DNA of 64,000 nucleotides from Nitrososphaerota archaeon (GTDB lineage: Archaea > Thermoproteota > Nitrososphaeria > Nitrososphaerales > UBA57), in NCBI GenBank assembly GCA_024860875.1, contig JACPSZ010000017.1, positions 62,001 through 126,000 on the forward strand, in the 5' to 3' direction. The translations under genes and the position numbers were made by a program. The notes below the pieces were generated by a model, which was given only the letters and a program-made list of their open reading frames with translations, searched no databases and was not told where the DNA came from. Position 1 is the first letter of the stretch, and the number at the start of each line of letters is the position of its first letter. Shown in pieces: positions 19,707-28,852 of this stretch.

Positions 19707-20957
19707 TTACCGTGGATTGAAATTTGCTGAGAATAGTCTAGTCATAACGATGTCAACATTTTGTCCCTTCTTGATTGATGATTTAGGAGCCAACATCAAA
19801 TAACCATCAGCCCTGACAAAACTGGAAAGGATGTTCGAACCAGAGGGGTGAATAGGTTCAGCTTTGACATTGCTCCCTTGATGAATTAGTTTGACAAGAA
19901 CAAAACGGGTCATCTCATCACTCTCTATATCCTCAGTAATTGTTGCCCTGATTAATACCCCATCTAATTCTCTTCTTGTTAGAATCTTCCGAAGCATTGC
20001 CCTTCCAAAAATGTAGAATCCAAAGATACAGGAAACAGAAAAACCTGGCGTGAGCAGTATAGGTTTTCCTTCAATCGATGCAAGTGCTATAGGGCTTCCT
20101 GGGCGCATCGCAATTCCATGAACAAGTACTCCAGGTCTTCCCAGTGTGCCGACGACCGTAGGGAGCAAGTCTTTCTCTCCTACAGATGTACCACCACTTG
20201 CTATAACTGCATCAGATTTTTTCAAACCTTCCTCTAATTTTCTTCTTATCTCATCCTCATCATCGTGTGCTATGCCAAGGTCAATTGGTATTCCTCCCTC
20301 CTCTTTCACAAGAGCACTTAGGATAATTCTGTTGGTATCGTAAATCTTCGCTCCACTCATCTTTTGCCCTGGATTGAGTAATTCGTCTCCTGTTGAAAGA
20401 ATTGATACTCTGGGCCTCTTCGTAACTGTGATGATGCCAATTCCAAGAGCGGATAAGATACCTAAATCCTGAGAATACAAGAATGTACCCGCTTGAAGAA
20501 CAGTCCCGCCGCGCTTTATGTCGCTTCCTCTATACGTTACATTCTCTCCCTTTTCCACCGATTTGATGAACTCGACCTTGTTACCGCCTCTTTTGGAATA
20601 TTCGAACATGACAACAGCATCCGCACCATTGGGAATCATAGAGCCTGTAGAAACAAAAGCACACTCTTGTCCCCCTACCCTGAACTTTGGGGGAGTACCA
20701 ATTTTCACTTCTCCAAGGAATCTAAATGTAAAAGGATTCTTAAGAGACGCGTTTACATCTTCGGATCTAACGGCGTACCCGTCTCTCGTTGACATGTTCT
20801 CACTCGGCAAATCAACCGATGCCACCACGTCCCTTGCAAGTACCCTGTGTAGCCCCTCAATTGTAGGAATGCTTTCCGTACCCGTGTGTATCGTTATTGC
20901 ATCGAGGAACGTAGCAAGCGCCTCTTTAATAGGAGTATACTTCAGGAATTTTTTCAT
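19707..20957 (-). CDS. moeA: Molybdopterin molybdotransferase MoeA
   Basis: LPSENMSTRDGYAV, STGSMIPNGADAVVMFE, STGDELLNPG, ASGGTSVGEKDLLP, GIAMRPGSPIALA. Confidence 0.96.
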   Translation of the reverse strand: MKKFLKYTPIKEALATFLDAITIHTGTESIPTIEGLHRVLARDVVASVDLPSENMSTRDGYAVRSEDVNASLKNPFTFRFLGEVKIGTPPKFRVGGQECAFVSTGSMIPNGADAVVMFEYSKRGGNKVEFIKSVEKGENVTYRGSDIKRGGTVLQAGTFLYSQDLGILSALGIGIITVTKRPRVSILSTGDELLNPGQKMSGAKIYDTNRIILSALVKEEGGIPIDLGIAHDDEDEIRRKLEEGLKKSDAVIASGGTSVGEKDLLPTVVGTLGRPGVLVHGIAMRPGSPIALASIEGKPILLTPGFSVSCIFGFYIFGRAMLRKILTRRELDGVLIRATITEDIESDEMTRFVLVKLIHQGSNVKAEPIHPSGSNILSSFVRADGYLMLAPKSSIKKGQNVDIVMTRLFSANFNPR

Positions 20958-21035
20958 TGTAGCTTTTCGTGCCCGTATAGACTGCCAGAATAGAGGTAAA
21001 ATAATATAGTTTCAGGTGTATCTAGGAAGTAGAAT

Positions 21036-21518
21036 TTGAGCAGAATAAAGCAAAAAAATCCTGCAATGGAGGTTTCAATGGTAAACATTTCTGAAAAGAC
21101 TAGAGTTCACAGGGAATCGATCGCGGTAGGCTCGATCAGACTTAATTCAGATACAATCCGAAAGTTAAAATCAGGTCAGACCGGGAAAGGCGATGCCATT
21201 CAGATAGCAAAGATCACAGGGATTCAGGCGGCAAAGCTTACCCCCCTTCTAATTCCTCTCTGCCACCCTATACATATCGAACATGTAGATATCAAGACGA
21301 AGATACTAAAAGGTTCGGTTGAAATTACTGCTAAAGTCGTTTCAGAGGGCAAGACGGGCGTTGAAATGGAAGCATTGACTGCAGTTTCTGTAGCACTGCT
21401 TAATATTTGGGATGTTGTCAAGGCATATGAGAAGGATGAAAAGGGTCAATATCCGAGCACGGTAATTGAGCGAATAAGTGTAAAGAGCAAAGTGAAGAGA
21501 AAGATTGAAGACTCATAA
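21036..21518 (+). CDS. moaC: Cyclic pyranopterin monophosphate synthase MoaC
   Basis: VHRESIAVGSIRL, KITGIQAAKLTPLLIPLCHPI, TGVEMEALTAVSVALLNIWDVVKAYEKD. Confidence 0.95.
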   Translation: MSRIKQKNPAMEVSMVNISEKTRVHRESIAVGSIRLNSDTIRKLKSGQTGKGDAIQIAKITGIQAAKLTPLLIPLCHPIHIEHVDIKTKILKGSVEITAKVVSEGKTGVEMEALTAVSVALLNIWDVVKAYEKDEKGQYPSTVIERISVKSKVKRKIEDS

Positions 21519-22017
21519 ACAACATAGGGTAGATTCTCCAAAAAAAATTGCTATAGCCGTCTTTACCATTAGTAGTAGCAGGTTCCGAGCTAAAAAAAAG
21601 ACTAATCAGTCAGGCACACTGATAATCAACGCCCTGAAAAATGCAGGGCATGATGTTTTAGACCTTGGAATTTTGGATGATGATTCTAAGATGATTACTA
21701 CACAAGTTATGGGAGCTGTGCGGTCGCAGAAGGTAAACGCGGTAATCTTGACAGGAGGTACGGGTCTTGCAATTAGAGATGTTACTACGGAAACCTTAGC
21801 TCCACTTTTTGAAAAAACGATACCCGGGTTCGGAGAGATTTTTCGTTATGAAAGTTACAGGAAGATAGGTACTGCAGCGTACCTCTCAAGGGCGACTGCG
21901 GGTATAATTTCAGGTAAGCCTGTCTTCTGCCTTCCAGGATCCCCAGAAGCAGTTGCTTTGGGTATGAAACTAATCATTCCTGAGATATCCCACACAGTTT
22001 TCATAGCAAAATCCTAA
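21505..22017 (+). CDS. moaB: MoaB/MogA-family molybdopterin biosynthesis protein
   Basis: AVILTGGTGLAIRDVTTETLAPLFEKTIPGFGEIFRYESYRKIGTAAYLSRATAGI, PVFCLPGSPEAV. Confidence 0.93.
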   Translation: MKTHKQHRVDSPKKIAIAVFTISSSRFRAKKKTNQSGTLIINALKNAGHDVLDLGILDDDSKMITTQVMGAVRSQKVNAVILTGGTGLAIRDVTTETLAPLFEKTIPGFGEIFRYESYRKIGTAAYLSRATAGIISGKPVFCLPGSPEAVALGMKLIIPEISHTVFIAKS

Positions 22018-22068
22018 CTTCCACAAGCAGAAAATGGACTGAGTTCCAAATAGATTGTGAATTGTCCT

Positions 22069-22521
22069 TTACTGTATCCAAGCATAACTGTTGTCGACAT
22101 ATAGCTCCTTCTTGAACAAAGCGGGTTCTTTTTTGTAACGCTTGACCGATTCTTGCATAGCCAAGAAGACATTCTCTTTTCTGGCACCTCCTACAACAAC
22201 CAAGACCACGGGCTCGCCTACACGAAACTGCCCTACAAGATGATGGATTGAAACAAAGTGAACTTTGAATTTCCTCTTTACCTCGTTGCAGATCTTTAGG
22301 ATTGCTTTGTTCGCATGCTTCTTGTACGACTCCATTTCAAGTTTGGCGACTTCCTTCCCTCCTCTCCCCTCGCGACGGGCAACCCCTATGAAGACTAGTA
22401 ACGCACCTATCTCTCCAGACAGATTTGATTTTAGTATGTAGCTCAATGCATCTAAGAGATTTACCTTACCCTTTCTATGAATACCCGGCTTTAGCATTAG
22501 ATCTGACGAACCCATAACCAC
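22069..22521 (-). CDS. moaE: Molybdopterin synthase catalytic subunit MoaE
   Basis: GALLVFIGVARREGRGGKEVAKLEMESYKKHA, VHFVSIHHLVGQFRVGEPVVLVVVGGARKENVFLA. Confidence 0.93.
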   Translation of the reverse strand: MVMGSSDLMLKPGIHRKGKVNLLDALSYILKSNLSGEIGALLVFIGVARREGRGGKEVAKLEMESYKKHANKAILKICNEVKRKFKVHFVSIHHLVGQFRVGEPVVLVVVGGARKENVFLAMQESVKRYKKEPALFKKELYVDNSYAWIQ

Positions 22522-22543
22522 TTCTTATAAGATATAATAAATT

Positions 22544-22846
22544 GGTTCTGATAACTCTTCATGTTATCCAATTATTCGCTTTTTATACCCCCTCTAGGGC
22601 CTAGATAACGATAGGGGCCCCTAACGCTCATAGTGATTTGCTTGTAGAAACTGCATGAACAAGCAATACAAAGAAATCCTTTGTAGAGTTATCAGATTCT
22701 GTGCGTCCTAGGCACGCCCGCTCGCCTGCACGACTCCCCGTCTAGGGGGAGCATATATAAACAAAGATGAGAGAGGAGTTGCTTTGCGTAGTTGCGGTAG
22801 ATGGGTCATGCGTGCCAACGTTCCACAAGAACCAGTTATCAGAACA
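22544..22846. mobile_element. MITE-like element, copy 1 (303 bp), TIRs plus 8-bp TSD
   Basis: GGTTCTGATAACT at 22544 and AGTTATCAGAACA ending 22846; flanked by AATAAATT at 22536..22543 and 22847..22854. Confidence 0.8.
22714..22816. repeat. Dispersed GC-rich repeat, copy B (inside MITE copy 1)
   Basis: About 7 differences over ~103 aligned nt versus reverse complement of 57989..58090. Confidence 0.85.
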
Positions 22847-22937
22847 AATAAATTGTTAAGATAAGCAATTGATGCCATTTCTCTAGGAATAGTTTTTCCT
22901 TCAAGTTTAATATACTCGTGTTGCAATTTTATGATAA

Positions 22938-23240
22938 ATGCAGGCATCGTCGGAAAGGTATGTTTTGGTCAAATACTTTGCAAAGGTCAGAGAGATTACA
23001 AAAAAGAGGGAAGAGAAGATACCAATTCGAAATCCAACAACTGTAAACAAATTTCTTTCAGAACTCTTCTCTAAGTATGGATATCAATTGAAGGAATTTG
23101 TCATGGAAAGTGATGGAGCCTTGAAGAAAAACATAGGAATACTTGTGAACGGTTCTTCAGTTCATAGCAACAAGATGAGAGAGCTCCATCTTAGCAACCA
23201 TGATGAGTTTGTCATTCTCCCTCCGATAGCTGGAGGATAA
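22938..23240 (+). CDS. MoaD/ThiS-like ubiquitin-fold protein
   Basis: VKYFAKVREITKKREEKI...; C-terminal LPPIAGG. Confidence 0.88.
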   Translation: MQASSERYVLVKYFAKVREITKKREEKIPIRNPTTVNKFLSELFSKYGYQLKEFVMESDGALKKNIGILVNGSSVHSNKMRELHLSNHDEFVILPPIAGG

Positions 23241-23272
23241 TTTTGGCTTGAATTAGATGTCGTTCTTATCTT

Positions 23273-24004
23273 TCAGATCGATGAGGCTGTAAAATACGTT
23301 CCAATGGTTACCAAAATTACCCCTATGATGCGTCTTACACCTAATTGTGCTAATCTTTTCGAGCCCAAATAACTTCCCAATTGAGCGGCTATGATAACTA
23401 CGGGTATTGTTATCAAAAGAAGTGGATTCGGAAGGATGGGTGTTAGTCTGGGAGCTCTGGCTGCGATCCCAGCCAGTGAATTTAGCATAATAAAGACCGT
23501 TGTAGTCGCAGCCGAATTCTTAGGCTCAGCTATTCCTCCAAGAATCAGCAGAGGGGCCAAGTACACGCCACCTCCAATGCCCGTTACTCCTGCAGCAATA
23601 CCTATCATGATGCCCAAGAGGATCTTTAGAGTTACGCTAAGTCTAATGGTACGCAAGGGCGATGTTGCTATTATGACTGCCAGTCCGCCTATTGCTATAG
23701 AGGTTCCCATGATTATTTTTAGTACTTGTTCGGGTAATATTAGCGAGCCACTGAAAAAAGCTGCTGGCACTGACCCCGCAATGAACCATAGCAGATCTTT
23801 TGACAAATGTATTCTCCATCTAGTTAAAGAGCTCATTGTGGAAAAAATATTGAAGATTAGGCCAGCAGTAGCGGTTTGACCGGGTGGTTGCCCTGACAAC
23901 AGCAGAATGGCGATGAACATCGAGCCGCCCGCAAAACCTCCCATGGTGTAGAACAAACCCGCTAAGCCAAGTAAAGATACTATGATCAGCTCGCCTGATT
24001 CCAT
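23273..24004 (-). CDS. TauE/SafE-family sulfite exporter-like permease
   Basis: GFAGGSMFIAILLLSGQPPGQTATAGLIFNIFSTMSSLTRW, GIAAGVTGIGGGVYLAPLLIL. Confidence 0.88.
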   Translation of the reverse strand: MESGELIIVSLLGLAGLFYTMGGFAGGSMFIAILLLSGQPPGQTATAGLIFNIFSTMSSLTRWRIHLSKDLLWFIAGSVPAAFFSGSLILPEQVLKIIMGTSIAIGGLAVIIATSPLRTIRLSVTLKILLGIMIGIAAGVTGIGGGVYLAPLLILGGIAEPKNSAATTTVFIMLNSLAGIAARAPRLTPILPNPLLLITIPVVIIAAQLGSYLGSKRLAQLGVRRIIGVILVTIGTYFTASSI

Positions 24005-24144
24005 CTAACCATACTCCGTTCTAATAGAAATTTGAGTCATTATGCAAGTGGAAACTGGGCAGCGGCCAAGAAGGCAGTCCACGTTGTTGATATAATCCTC
24101 GGCCATAACAATTCTTTGAACATTAGTAGCCCTGAATCAAACGA

Positions 24145-25218
24145 TCAAGTCTTGATGCAGCTCACGGAAAATATACGTGGCAGATTCTCAGCAATCTTTT
24201 GCCATGACTTGGCCCCATCGGTACTGCAAAAGACTTGACCATTTGTACAACCCACATAGATACCGCATTGTTCCTCTCCATCCGTGGCCATGGCCTCTCG
24301 TAATACGTTAAAGTAAGACCTTTGAGGTAGTCCTTCGGAGCTCTTGAACCAGCTCCTTCCACCGTCCTGTGTAACCCAAAGTTGAAACACTCCATTAGGA
24401 GGATAACGTCCTCCAGCCTCTACTGGTACAACATAGACTTCGTCTGGCTTATGAGGGTGCACTCCAATCGGGAAACCAAAGTCGCTTGGCAATGATTTCC
24501 CGATTTCGTTCCAATTTTTTCCAAAGTCCCCACTGACATATACTCCGCCGTGATTTTGAAGATACAGCACATCAGGTTTTGAGGAATTATGGTCGATCTT
24601 GTGGACGCACTGGCCGTATTCAGGGTATTTCTCTGGGAGAAAATCAGCCCGAATGCCTTTGTTCATGAATTTCCATATCTTCCCTCCATCATCGCTACCA
24701 AGAACACCGACCGCTGAAATTCCTACGCGTATTTTGTTTTGTTGATTTGAATTTATTACGATTGTGTGCAAGCAAAGTCCACCGTTTCCAGGCTGCCATT
24801 CCTTACGCGTCTGATGGAAGTTCAGCGAGTCAAAACCCTTCCATGAATCGGAGCCATCCTCACTAACGAATAGGGCAGCAGGTTCCACTCCCGCATAAAG
24901 GCGATGGTCTTTGTCGAACTGCAGGTTCCATATCCTTTTGACGCTCAACTGGTAAGGATTTTTCTTAGGGAAACGAGGATGGTTCCTAGCCTTTCTCCAA
25001 GTACGTCCGGAGTCTTTACTCTTGTAGATCACTGGTCCCCATGTCCAGGTGTTAACCCCGGCATAAAGACTCGGACGACCTTTACCCTCTTCTCCAATCA
25101 TGTCGTAAGTGTCGAAACCCTCGAAGAAGGGCCCATGCATTTTCCAGGTTCTTCTTGATGGGGAACCTTCGAAGATAAAACCACCTTTGGCCGTACCTAC
25201 TAGAACCAAAACAGTCAA
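24145..25218 (-). CDS. BNR/sialidase-like beta-propeller protein
   Basis: Asp-box-like repeats SKDSGRTWRKA, SEDGSDSWKGF, SGDFGKNWNEI, TQDGGRSWFKS, STDGAKSWQKI. Confidence 0.88.
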   Translation of the reverse strand: MTVLVLVGTAKGGFIFEGSPSRRTWKMHGPFFEGFDTYDMIGEEGKGRPSLYAGVNTWTWGPVIYKSKDSGRTWRKARNHPRFPKKNPYQLSVKRIWNLQFDKDHRLYAGVEPAALFVSEDGSDSWKGFDSLNFHQTRKEWQPGNGGLCLHTIVINSNQQNKIRVGISAVGVLGSDDGGKIWKFMNKGIRADFLPEKYPEYGQCVHKIDHNSSKPDVLYLQNHGGVYVSGDFGKNWNEIGKSLPSDFGFPIGVHPHKPDEVYVVPVEAGGRYPPNGVFQLWVTQDGGRSWFKSSEGLPQRSYFNVLREAMATDGEEQCGIYVGCTNGQVFCSTDGAKSWQKIAENLPRIFSVSCIKT

Positions 25219-25241
25219 CTAGACCGCCCCAAACTCCATGG

Positions 25242-25520
25242 TTATCCTCCAGCTACAGAGGGGAATATATGCACTAGGTCTCCGTCCTTAAGCAGAGTGT
25301 CCAGTGCGTCTTCTCTGGACCTTATGTTCGTACCATTCACAAACAAATTCACATACGGACGAATCCTCCCAGTTTCGTCGTAGATACTATCCTTGAAGCC
25401 AGAAGCCATCTTCTCGATATTTGACACAAGATCTTTTACCGTTCTTACCTCCAGCGTAAGTCTTGGGCTCAACCTGAACTCCCTAACGAAAACAGACGCA
25501 ACGAATACCTCAACTCCCAA
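25242..25520 (-). CDS. MoaD-family small ubiquitin-like protein
   Basis: VFVREFRLSPRLTLEVRTVKDLVSNIEKMASGFKDSIYDETGRIRPYVNLFVNG...FPSVAGG. Confidence 0.87.
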   Translation of the reverse strand: MGVEVFVASVFVREFRLSPRLTLEVRTVKDLVSNIEKMASGFKDSIYDETGRIRPYVNLFVNGTNIRSREDALDTLLKDGDLVHIFPSVAGG

Positions 25521-25785
25521 TTTGCCATCCTCCGATTAACCCAACCATCCTGATACGATCCTTTGTGCATACTGGTGCGTTAAGTTGTGTGGCATCAAAC
25601 GCTTAGCCTTCACCAACCCCCTCAGAAAACTACCGATTGTTATACGGCCTCCCGTTTTTTAAGGTTATAGGGGAGTTTACAGAGTTTGTTTTGTTTACTA
25701 CCTTCCCAATGAGGTTGCTCAGGTCTCCTAACCAAGATCTGGTGAATTTGAGCGCTAGTGAAATTCCCTAGTGTTGAGCCTGAAA

Positions 25786-26814
25786 TTAGCCACCAATTGA
25801 GTGCATGGGTCTAATGTGCCTAATAGAAAGCACCTGGTCTAATTTTCTTTCCACACCCGCATCTTTATTCCAGAAACATCTCTTTATGAAATCCGCAATC
25901 TGCACGTCTGAAGCTCCCTCCTTCAATAGTGGTCTTAGGTCATATTCACTAGAACTGAAAAGGCAAGGAACAAGGTTGCCGTCAGCTTTTAGCCTTACTC
26001 TGTCACAATCTCCACAAAAGGGAGAAGTGATTGATGTTATGAGTCCTATCTTGCCTTGACCATCGGAAAACTCAAAGAGCGTAGATGTGCTTCCTGGTTC
26101 CCTTGGCATAGGCTGCAGTTCGTATGACTGCTTTATTCTTTCAATTATTTCTCTCCCAGAGAAGACTTTTTCTGGGTTCCACAGTTTCTTCCCGTCAAAA
26201 GGCATGTATTCGATAAATCTGATCGTCAACGCGGTTTTGTGAGCCAATGAAGCAAATTCAACCACTTCATCGTCGTTGAACCCCTTTATTACAACACAGT
26301 TTATCTTAACTTTCAGCCCCGTATCCATAGCCGCCGTAATACCATTAAGGACTCTTTCGTAAGCAAACTTTCCTGTAACATTTTCAAATCTTTCCTTCCG
26401 TAAGCTGTGTAAGCTAACTGTTACGCCGTTCAGGCCTGCCTCTTTCAGTGCTTTCGCTTTTTCTTCAAGGAAGAACCCATTGGTGGTCATATTGATGTTA
26501 GATATTTCTTGAATATCTCTCAGCATTGCTACAAGTTCATGCATGCAATTTCTGGCTAGAGGCTCGCCACCACTCAACCTAATCGTATCTACACCAAGTG
26601 AAGCAAAGATTTTCGCGAGGCGTTCAATCTCTTCAAATGAAAGAATCTCCTCTTTAGGGAGCCATGATGGATGTTCAGGCATGCAAAAGGAGCATCTGAA
26701 GTTGCATTTGTCAGTGACAGAAATTCGTAGTTTTCGAGCTACACGTCCATAGGAATCCATCAGCACGTCAGATTTCTTACTGGCCTGACTATCTAGGCTT
26801 AGGGCTTGAGCCAT
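25786..26814 (-). CDS. moaA: GTP 3',8-cyclase MoaA (radical SAM)
   Basis: VTDKCNFRCSFCMPE (CxxxCxxC), RLSGGEPL, SPFCGDCDRVRLKADGNLVPCLFS. Confidence 0.96.
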   Translation of the reverse strand: MAQALSLDSQASKKSDVLMDSYGRVARKLRISVTDKCNFRCSFCMPEHPSWLPKEEILSFEEIERLAKIFASLGVDTIRLSGGEPLARNCMHELVAMLRDIQEISNINMTTNGFFLEEKAKALKEAGLNGVTVSLHSLRKERFENVTGKFAYERVLNGITAAMDTGLKVKINCVVIKGFNDDEVVEFASLAHKTALTIRFIEYMPFDGKKLWNPEKVFSGREIIERIKQSYELQPMPREPGSTSTLFEFSDGQGKIGLITSITSPFCGDCDRVRLKADGNLVPCLFSSSEYDLRPLLKEGASDVQIADFIKRCFWNKDAGVERKLDQVLSIRHIRPMHSIGG

Positions 26815-28117
26815 CTTTACTCTTTTCTACCGCTAATGGTGTATAATAGGCTTCCCCGAGGCCAATCTTGATATTGTTGCTTGAGGATTCTCCTTCGTAT
26901 ACGCTAACATTGGGTATTATCGGAGCCGAGATTAGAGGTGCCACCTTTACTGAATATGTCCATGTCAAAATTCCTGTCTTGAGAAGGGCTACGCCGAGCA
27001 TTGAACCAAGACTAAAAAGCCCAAACCCAAACCCGTACGAACCTGCTAGATCTCTTACAGTGCCGAGGGTCAAGGGAAGCATAAAACCTCCAAGACCACC
27101 TACTGCACCAACTAAGCCCGTAGCAAGGCCTATCTGTTTAGGAAACCTTAGCGGCACCAGCTGGAAAATTGAGCCGTTCCCCATTCCCAAGAAAAGCATC
27201 GTGGTGAAGAGCAGCACGATCGCAATATACAAAGAAGGCAACTGAGCTACCCCGATCGTTGTCACAGAAGCTGACGAAAGTAGTAGCAACAACATCTTTA
27301 CGCCACCTATTCTATCCGCTAAGTACCCTCCTATAGGTCGGAAGAAGCTTCCTGCAAGTATACAGACTGTAGTGAAAGTCCCTGCATCAATAGCGTTTAG
27401 GCCGTAATGATCATGAAAGAATATACCAAGATAGCTGCTGAAACCGACAAATCCACCAAAGGTTACGCTGTAGAGAAAGGCAAGCGCTAAGACATCTTTA
27501 GATCTGAGGAGTCGAGCATATTCAGATACCCTCTTGATTTCTTTATTACTGCTCTCCTTTGTAAAAAAGGTGAATGCGCCTAGAGTTAAAGCAAGTGGAA
27601 TCATGTATAACGCAAAGACATTTTGCCATCCATAAATTGAGGCTAGCCTAGGCGCGAAGAGCGTTGAAATGAGGGTTCCGCTGTTCCCAGCCCCAGCTAT
27701 TCCCATCACTAACCCTTGATACTCCTTTGGATACCATCTGCTGGCCATTGGCAAAGCAACGGCGAAACTTGCACCTGCTGTCCCGAGCAGAAGTCCGAGG
27801 GCAATGAAATCCGACACGCTATTGGCAAAGAGCCATCCCCAAAACAGTGGTACAAAGGTAAGCATCATTCCAATGATCCCCGTCCTCTTGTATCCTATCT
27901 TATCTGCGATTATCCCAAAGGGAATTCTAAGTAGTGCCCCACCCAGAACTGGGAAAGCGGTTACTAGGCCCTTCTGAGTAGGAGTCAGCCCTAAATCCTG
28001 AGATATGTATACGCCCAGAGCTCCCACCATCACCCAGACCATGAAGCTGATATCAAAGTAGAGGAAGGAGCCAAGAAGCGTTGGGAAGTGGCCTACCTTA
28101 AGAAATTTCCTCTCCAA
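26789..28117 (-). CDS. narK: NarK-family nitrate/nitrite MFS transporter
   Basis: LGLTPTQKGLVTAFPVLGGALLRIPFGIIADKIGYKRTGI; GIAGAGNSGTLISTLFAPRLASIYGWQNVF. Confidence 0.9.
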   Translation of the reverse strand: MERKFLKVGHFPTLLGSFLYFDISFMVWVMVGALGVYISQDLGLTPTQKGLVTAFPVLGGALLRIPFGIIADKIGYKRTGIIGMMLTFVPLFWGWLFANSVSDFIALGLLLGTAGASFAVALPMASRWYPKEYQGLVMGIAGAGNSGTLISTLFAPRLASIYGWQNVFALYMIPLALTLGAFTFFTKESSNKEIKRVSEYARLLRSKDVLALAFLYSVTFGGFVGFSSYLGIFFHDHYGLNAIDAGTFTTVCILAGSFFRPIGGYLADRIGGVKMLLLLLSSASVTTIGVAQLPSLYIAIVLLFTTMLFLGMGNGSIFQLVPLRFPKQIGLATGLVGAVGGLGGFMLPLTLGTVRDLAGSYGFGFGLFSLGSMLGVALLKTGILTWTYSVKVAPLISAPIIPNVSVYEGESSSNNIKIGLGEAYYTPLAVEKSKDGSSPKPR

Positions 28118-28129
28118 TGAGTCACCTTC

Positions 28130-28846
28130 TTACCGAGGTTCCCCTACTCTTCCAATAGGAGGTGTAATGTTGTACCTCTGTAACCACTGATGTCCTAATC
28201 TTCCAGTGTTGCTCTGGCTCAGAAGGCGCTTAATGCCAATCGGATCACGTTTGAAAGCTCTGATAGAGGACAACCACTTTACACTTTTGTATCCTTGAAG
28301 GAAGGGTACCACAAGTCGCAAGGGGCCTCCGTGAACCTCTGGAAGTGGAGTCCCATTCAGACCTGTTGCCAGCAGAACCCGTGGATCTCGCGCATTGTCC
28401 CTAGAGAGTTTCTCAAAATACCCTCCGTCACGAGAGTAAAAGGCATAAAAACCATCATAGGGCGTCTCCAGCAACTTAACGTGGTCTAGAAAATCTACGA
28501 GGCGTATTCCCTCCCATTCAACCTCCTCTGACCAATTGAATATCTGGCAAATGAGTGGAACCCGCATTCTTACCCTAGGAATGGATTCCAGTTCAGCCCA
28601 AGGAACTGATCTCTTCTTGCAGTCTAGACCGCATACTTCTATTTGCAGCTCCGAAAGGGAGATTGGTTCGGGAATCGGGTATAGGCACAATACGGGCATT
28701 GGGTTTGCGTCAAAATCTATCTTGGCGAACTGTTCAGCAAATTTCGGGTAGTTTACACCTTCGCGCTTACGTCGTACCGGGGTATTCTCAAGAACCGTTG
28801 TTGGAGAATCGATCTCAACAGAATTGGTAAGTTGAGTTTCAGTCAT
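28130..28846 (-). CDS. SUOX-family molybdopterin-dependent oxidoreductase
   Basis: Moco-ligand context VPLICQIFNWSEEVEWEGIRLVDFLDHV; DPRVLLATGLNGTPLPEVHGGPLRLVVPFLQGYKSVKWLSSI. Confidence 0.9.
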   Translation of the reverse strand: MTETQLTNSVEIDSPTTVLENTPVRRKREGVNYPKFAEQFAKIDFDANPMPVLCLYPIPEPISLSELQIEVCGLDCKKRSVPWAELESIPRVRMRVPLICQIFNWSEEVEWEGIRLVDFLDHVKLLETPYDGFYAFYSRDGGYFEKLSRDNARDPRVLLATGLNGTPLPEVHGGPLRLVVPFLQGYKSVKWLSSIRAFKRDPIGIKRLLSQSNTGRLGHQWLQRYNITPPIGRVGEPR

Positions 28847-28852
28847 ACTACG

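Noticed and set aside
22708-22947. ORF MPAFIIKLQHEYIKLEGKTIPREM... (79 aa, minus)
   Set aside because: Spans the MITE right end, its TSD and repeat copy B; reading frame not maintained in copy A outside the repeat. Treated as noncoding.
23391-23879. 162-aa plus-strand ORF
   Set aside because: Antisense shadow of the TauE/SafE permease.
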